From: an uncultured Lachnospiraceae bacterium
Lineage (GTDB): Bacteria; Bacillota; Clostridia; Lachnospirales; Lachnospiraceae
Direction of reading: 5' to 3'
Length of the DNA stretch: 36,124 nucleotides
Assembly: GCA_910588565.1 (NCBI GenBank)
Contig: CAJUPF010000029.1
Location: 1 to 36,124, forward strand
Shown here piece after piece: positions 32,865 through 36,124 of the stretch (positions are counted from its first letter, which is position 1; each line of letters starts with the position of its first letter). The position numbers and the translations under genes were made by a program. A model generated the notes under the pieces. That model did no database searches and was not told where the DNA came from. It saw only the letters and a list, made by a program, of their open reading frames with translations.

Positions 32865-32898
32865 ATTACCAGATTAAAACGAATGTGACAGACGAACA

Positions 32899-32931
32899 AG
32901 GGTGTTCCACTAGCTGGGATACCCTTTTTTT
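32899..32931 (+). terminator. Terminator between fba and glnN (fba end or glnN attenuator)
   Basis: AGGGTGTTCC (32899-32908) pairs with GGGATACCCT (32916-32925) with two wobbles, followed by seven T. It is 146 bases after fba and 119 before glnN. An alternative hairpin GAAC-AAGGGT-GTTC (32894-32907) uses part of the left arm and would exclude it. Confidence 0.8.
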
Positions 32932-33050
32932 GTGATATGGGGTCTGTTTTGGGCTATCCTGTATAGCAGAGTTGCTCTGATTCGTATTAATTTATGCAGG
33001 CAAAATCAAAGGGGACAGAATAAGGAAAGACCCGGAAAGGATGTAGTTGT

Positions 33051-35180
33051 ATGAGCATGGAAAAAAGCAGTGAATATTACAATGTAGCAGATATTTTTGG
33101 AGAAAACGTATTTAATGACTCCGTTATGCGGGAGCGTCTTCCCAAGAAGGTATATCAGAGATTAAAAGATATCATCCGCGGCGGAAAGGAACTGGATCTG
33201 GCGACGGCTGATGTTATCGCGCATGAGATGAAGGAGTGGGCAATTGAAAAAGGGGCGACTCATTATACCCACTGGTTCCAGCCTCTGACCGGAGTCACTG
33301 CTGAGAAGCATGATTCTTTTATTACGGCGCCTATGGAGAATGGAAAAGTCCTGATGAGCTTTTCCGGAAAAGAATTGATCAAAGGGGAACCGGACGCATC
33401 GTCTTTTCCTTCCGGCGGACTGCGGGCGACGTTTGAGGCAAGGGGCTATACAGCCTGGGATTGTACGTCGCCTGCTTTTGTAAGGCAGGATGCAGCAGGC
33501 GCGACGCTTTGCATTCCGACCGCTTTCTGTTCCTATACCGGGGAAGCGCTGGATCAGAAGACGCCGCTGCTGCGTTCGATGGAAGCAGTAAATAAACAGG
33601 CGCTTCGCCTGATACGGCTTTTTGGCAATACTTCGTCCCAGAAAGTAACGGCTTCTGTCGGGCCGGAGCAGGAGTACTTTATTGTAGACCGGGAGAAATA
33701 TTTAAAGAGAAAAGACCTGATTTTTACCGGACGTACATTATTTGGCGCAATGCCTCCCAAAGGCCAGGAAATGGACGATCATTATTTTGGAAGCATCCGG
33801 GAACGGATTGCGGCATACATGAGGGATGTCAACAAGGAACTCTGGAAACTGGGCGTATCAGCAAAGACACAGCACAATGAGGTTGCTCCGGCGCAGCATG
33901 AACTGGCTCCGATTTATGACTCTGCAAATGTAGCCGTAGATCATAACCAGCTGGTGATGGAGACACTGAAAAAAGTAGCGGGGCGCCATGGACTGCAGTG
34001 CCTGCTGCATGAGAAACCTTTTGCAGGCGTCAATGGTTCCGGAAAACATAATAACTGGTCGATTACCACAGATGATGGAATCAATCTTCTTGACCCCGGC
34101 GTAACGCCCCATGAGAACTTCCAGTTCCTTCTGGTTCTGACCTGTATGTTAAAGGCAGTGGATATCCATGCGGATTTACTTCGTGAATCAGCTGCAGATG
34201 TGGGAAATGATCATAGATTAGGGGCGAATGAGGCGCCTCCGGCAATTATCTCCGTATTTTTAGGGGAGCAGTTAGAGGATGTGCTGACACAGTTAATCAG
34301 CACAGGGGAAGCGACGCACAGTATCAAAGGAAGCAAACTGGAAACAGGTGTGAAAACGCTTCCGGATTTTATGAAAGATGCGACAGACCGCAACAGAACG
34401 TCTCCGTTCGCTTTTACCGGAAATAAATTTGAATTTCGTATGCTTGGTTCCCAGGACTCTATTGCACAGCCGAATGTTGTGTTAAATACGATAGTGGCGG
34501 AAGCTTTTGCAGAGGCTTGTGATGTGCTTGAAAATGCAGACGATTTTGAACTTGCGCTGCACGATTTGATTAAAAAGAATGCGACGGAGCATCAGAAAAT
34601 CGTCTTTAATGGAAACGGCTATTCCGATGAATGGGTGGAGGAAGCCAGACGGCGCGGGCTGCCGAATATCAAATCCATGGTAGATGCAATTCCGGCGCTG
34701 AATACGGAGAAATCTGTAAAATTATTTGAGAAATTCGGCGTATTTACAAAGGCAGAGCTGGATTCCCGTGTGGAAATCGAATATGAAACCTATGCGAAAG
34801 AGATCAACATTGAGGCAAAAGCAATGATTGATATTGCAGGAAAGCAGATTATTCCGGCAGTGATCAAATATACAACGGTACTGGCAAACTCCATATCCGC
34901 TGTAAAAGCGGCCTGCAATGCGGACGTCAGCGCACAGACGGAGTTGTTGACGGAAGTATCGGCTCTTCTGGCGGAAACCAGGAACGCTTTAACAAAACTG
35001 GAGCAGATTACGGAAGAAGGCAGTACGATAGGAGAAGGAAGAGAGCAGGCAGTCTTTTACAGAGATCATGTGATGGCAGCTATGGAGGCTTTAAGGGCTC
35101 CTGTTGATAAACTGGAGATGATAGTAGATAAGGATATGTGGCCGATGCCGTCTTATGGGGATTTGATTTTTGAAGTGTAA
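33051..35180 (+). CDS. glnN: Glutamine synthetase type III
   Basis: 709 residues, the size of GSIII (about 700-730), distinct from the 440-470 residue GSI. Joins ammonium to glutamate with ATP. Catalytic segments: SVGPEQEYFIVDR, HNEVAPAQHELAPIYDSANVAVDHNQLVMETLKKVA, LHEKPFAGVNGSGKHNNWS and DVGNDHRLGANEAPPAIIS. The C-terminal third (about 560-709) is the helical GSIII-specific region. The first ATG (33051) is taken; a second lies two codons later. AAAGGATG precedes it at about ten bases. It is followed by PII and amtB genes, so the locus serves ammonium assimilation. Confidence 0.96.
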   Translation: MSMEKSSEYYNVADIFGENVFNDSVMRERLPKKVYQRLKDIIRGGKELDLATADVIAHEMKEWAIEKGATHYTHWFQPLTGVTAEKHDSFITAPMENGKVLMSFSGKELIKGEPDASSFPSGGLRATFEARGYTAWDCTSPAFVRQDAAGATLCIPTAFCSYTGEALDQKTPLLRSMEAVNKQALRLIRLFGNTSSQKVTASVGPEQEYFIVDREKYLKRKDLIFTGRTLFGAMPPKGQEMDDHYFGSIRERIAAYMRDVNKELWKLGVSAKTQHNEVAPAQHELAPIYDSANVAVDHNQLVMETLKKVAGRHGLQCLLHEKPFAGVNGSGKHNNWSITTDDGINLLDPGVTPHENFQFLLVLTCMLKAVDIHADLLRESAADVGNDHRLGANEAPPAIISVFLGEQLEDVLTQLISTGEATHSIKGSKLETGVKTLPDFMKDATDRNRTSPFAFTGNKFEFRMLGSQDSIAQPNVVLNTIVAEAFAEACDVLENADDFELALHDLIKKNATEHQKIVFNGNGYSDEWVEEARRRGLPNIKSMVDAIPALNTEKSVKLFEKFGVFTKAELDSRVEIEYETYAKEINIEAKAMIDIAGKQIIPAVIKYTTVLANSISAVKAACNADVSAQTELLTEVSALLAETRNALTKLEQITEEGSTIGEGREQAVFYRDHVMAAMEALRAPVDKLEMIVDKDMWPMPSYGDLIFEV

Positions 35181-35191
35181 CAAATAGAAAA

Positions 35192-35337
35192 ATCTGGTTT
35201 CCTCCCTGAGAAAGGGAGGAGGCCAGATAACCGTAATCATCTGGCCAAAGGTTATGAAAAGGAGTTAACTTATTTTTCATAAGTTATTATATATGCCAGA
35301 AATGAAAAAATCATGTTCACACAGTGAAGTGTTTTTT
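35192..35337 (+). promoter_or_regulatory. Leader of the PII gene with mutually exclusive hairpins
   Basis: Hairpin A pairs 35192-35207 with 35213-35228 (16 pairs, two wobbles). Its right arm GGCCAGAT can pair instead with ATCTGGCC at 35239-35246 (hairpin B). Hairpin C pairs 35252-35260 with 35274-35282 and competes with hairpin D (35267-35273 with 35279-35285). Last, ACAC-AGTGAA-GTGT (35319-35332) is followed by six T. The set looks like an attenuation or switch leader; the first hairpin may also end glnN transcription. I recognise no known riboswitch. Confidence 0.45.
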
Positions 35338-35380
35338 AAATATAGATGAATAAAATATGAACATGTCAGGAGGATGCAGT

Positions 35381-35719
35381 ATGAAGAAATTGGAAATTAT
35401 TATTAAGCCCGAAAAATTAGAGGACTTGAAAGAGGTTCTTCAGGAGTCCGAAGTCAGCGGTTTAAATATCGTTAACAGCATGGGCTACGGGAACCAGAAA
35501 GGCGTGATTAAGACCTATCGGGGCGCGTCGTATCATGTGACGCTGCTGCCGAAAATCAAAGTGGAAACGGTCGTTACAGACGCGGCGGCGCCGGCGTTGA
35601 TTGATAAAGTTGTGGATGAAATCAATACGGGTAATTTTGGCGACGGTAAGATTTTTGTGTATGATGTGGAGGATGCAGTCCGTATCCGTACCGGAGAGCA
35701 TGGGGAAGAAGCATTATAG
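35381..35719 (+). CDS. glnB: PII family nitrogen regulatory protein
   Basis: 112 residues, a standard PII length. Trimeric sensor of 2-oxoglutarate and ATP/ADP. The T-loop runs about residues 37-55 with Y51 in TYRGASYHV, the residue uridylylated in proteobacteria. GDGKIFVYDVEDAVRIRTGEHGEEAL contains the B- and C-loop signatures. The ATG at 35381 has AGGAGG seven bases upstream; a 35357 start would add eight residues without SD. Linkage to amtB indicates a GlnK-type role, blocking the ammonium channel when nitrogen is plentiful. Confidence 0.93.
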   Translation: MKKLEIIIKPEKLEDLKEVLQESEVSGLNIVNSMGYGNQKGVIKTYRGASYHVTLLPKIKVETVVTDAAAPALIDKVVDEINTGNFGDGKIFVYDVEDAVRIRTGEHGEEAL

Positions 35720-35837
35720 TATGCCGATTTGCCAGGGTAAAGACAAAGATTCAGAGTATACAGGAAGCAGGAAGTGAGGAGTGCCCAAAAAGGGCCGGTT
35801 ATGAAAAAATGAATAGAAAAACAATCGATTATCAATG

Positions 35838-35884
35838 GGGATAATGGCAGGGATGAAATCTGATCCGGCTGTTATTCCTTTTTT
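35838..35884 (+). terminator. Terminator between the PII gene and amtB
   Basis: GGGATAA(tgg)CAG (35838-35850) pairs with CTGTTATTCC (35869-35878) with a TGG bulge, with GGAT/ATCC nested inside, followed by six T (35879-35884). The alternative hairpin ATTATC-AATGGG-GATAAT (35828-35845) uses part of its left arm. Two more hairpins follow before amtB: GGGATTT/AAATCCC and GGGGCA/TGCCCC. Confidence 0.65.
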
Positions 35885-35979
35885 GATATCCGGGGATTTA
35901 TAATTCTTGTATGGAAATCCCTCTGGGGCAGCCTGCTTTGCCCCGGGAACAGATTGTTCAATATGAGGAGGAAATAAGT

Positions 35980-36124
35980 ATGGATATGAGCATATGGTTT
36001 TTGATGGGAGCAGCATTGGTATTTTTTATGCAGTGCGGATTTGCAATGGTAGAGGCTGGATTTACCAGGGCAAAAAACGTTGGGAATATTACTATGAAGA
36101 ATTTAATGGACTTTTGCATTGGCA
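35980..36124 (+). CDS. amtB: Ammonium transporter, N-terminal part (runs off the window)
   Basis: The first 48 codons are present. MDMSIWFLMGAALVFFMQCGFAMVEAGFTRAKN is the conserved first transmembrane segment of Amt/Rh channels, including GFAMVEAG. AGGAGGAAATAAGT gives a clear SD. The rest lies beyond base 36124. It is 260 bases after the PII gene with a terminator between them, so the two may be separately controlled or linked by read-through. Confidence 0.92.
   Translation, partial: MDMSIWFLMGAALVFFMQCGFAMVEAGFTRAKNVGNITMKNLMDFCIG

Noticed and set aside
32760..35900. A full ANTAR dual-hexaloop motif before glnN, PII and amtB
   Set aside because: Only one hexaloop with A1 and G4 could be found in each leader; the second, needed for a confident call, was not seen. 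Kept as a hedged finding, not annotated.
1..36124. CRISPR arrays, tRNA or rRNA genes
   Set aside because: No spaced direct repeats, cloverleaf-type segments or rRNA-like stretches were seen on reading both strands.

Overview
The window is a chromosomal segment of a low-to-moderate GC Firmicute, most likely a motile Lachnospiraceae-type gut Clostridium. The evidence is gene content and order: an hprK-murB-rapZ-whiA-crh block, a two-gene SufC/SufB iron-sulfur system, a YvyF-like flagellar protein, type III glutamine synthetase, and lineage-type proteins of unknown function. Strong Shine-Dalgarno (SD) sites are common. I see no rRNA, tRNA, CRISPR array or complete insertion sequence.

Layout. 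(1) 74-6381: an arabinose operon, araA, transaldolase, split transketolase (two genes), an FGGY sugar kinase and araD, closed by a terminator at 6405-6436. It carries L-arabinose to xylulose-5-P and includes its own transaldolase and transketolase for the non-oxidative pentose phosphate steps. (2) 6440-11575: an AT-rich accessory cassette. A serine recombinase gene is followed by a short segment bounded by inverted crossover-like sites, then a four-gene operon: cytoplasmic polysaccharide deacetylase, acyl carrier protein, GNAT-like acyltransferase and FkbH-like HAD-IIIC protein. The segment between the sites holds a good sigma-A-type promoter that points away from the operon in this assembly. 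I read this as a phase-variable, probably glycan-modifying system caught in the OFF orientation. (3) 11834-18435: a coiled-coil protein of unknown function behind a sigma-D-like promoter, a small two-helix membrane protein, a CgeB-like glycosyltransferase (minus), SufC/SufB, a YvyF-like flagellar protein (minus), murI and a TraX-family membrane protein (minus). (4) 18532-25433: NYN/OST-HTH protein, pyrG (minus), ftsH and uvrC. (5) 25575-31811: hprK, M18 aminopeptidase, murB, rapZ, whiA, a Crh-like HPr homologue without the phosphorylatable His, and a lipid kinase; very tight spacing suggests one operon. (6) 31890 to the end: fba, then the ammonium-assimilation genes glnN, PII and amtB (cut by the window edge), each preceded by hairpins suited to attenuation.

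How the genes work together. HprK and the Crh-like protein form a signalling pair that acts on Ser-46 only, beside fba and the sugar operon. GlnN, PII and AmtB form an ammonium uptake and assimilation unit. The deacetylase, ACP, acyltransferase and FkbH-like protein suggest removal of an acetyl group from a sugar amine and its replacement by an ACP-carried acyl group such as glyceryl, under recombinase control. All functional statements are from sequence reading alone; no database search was run.
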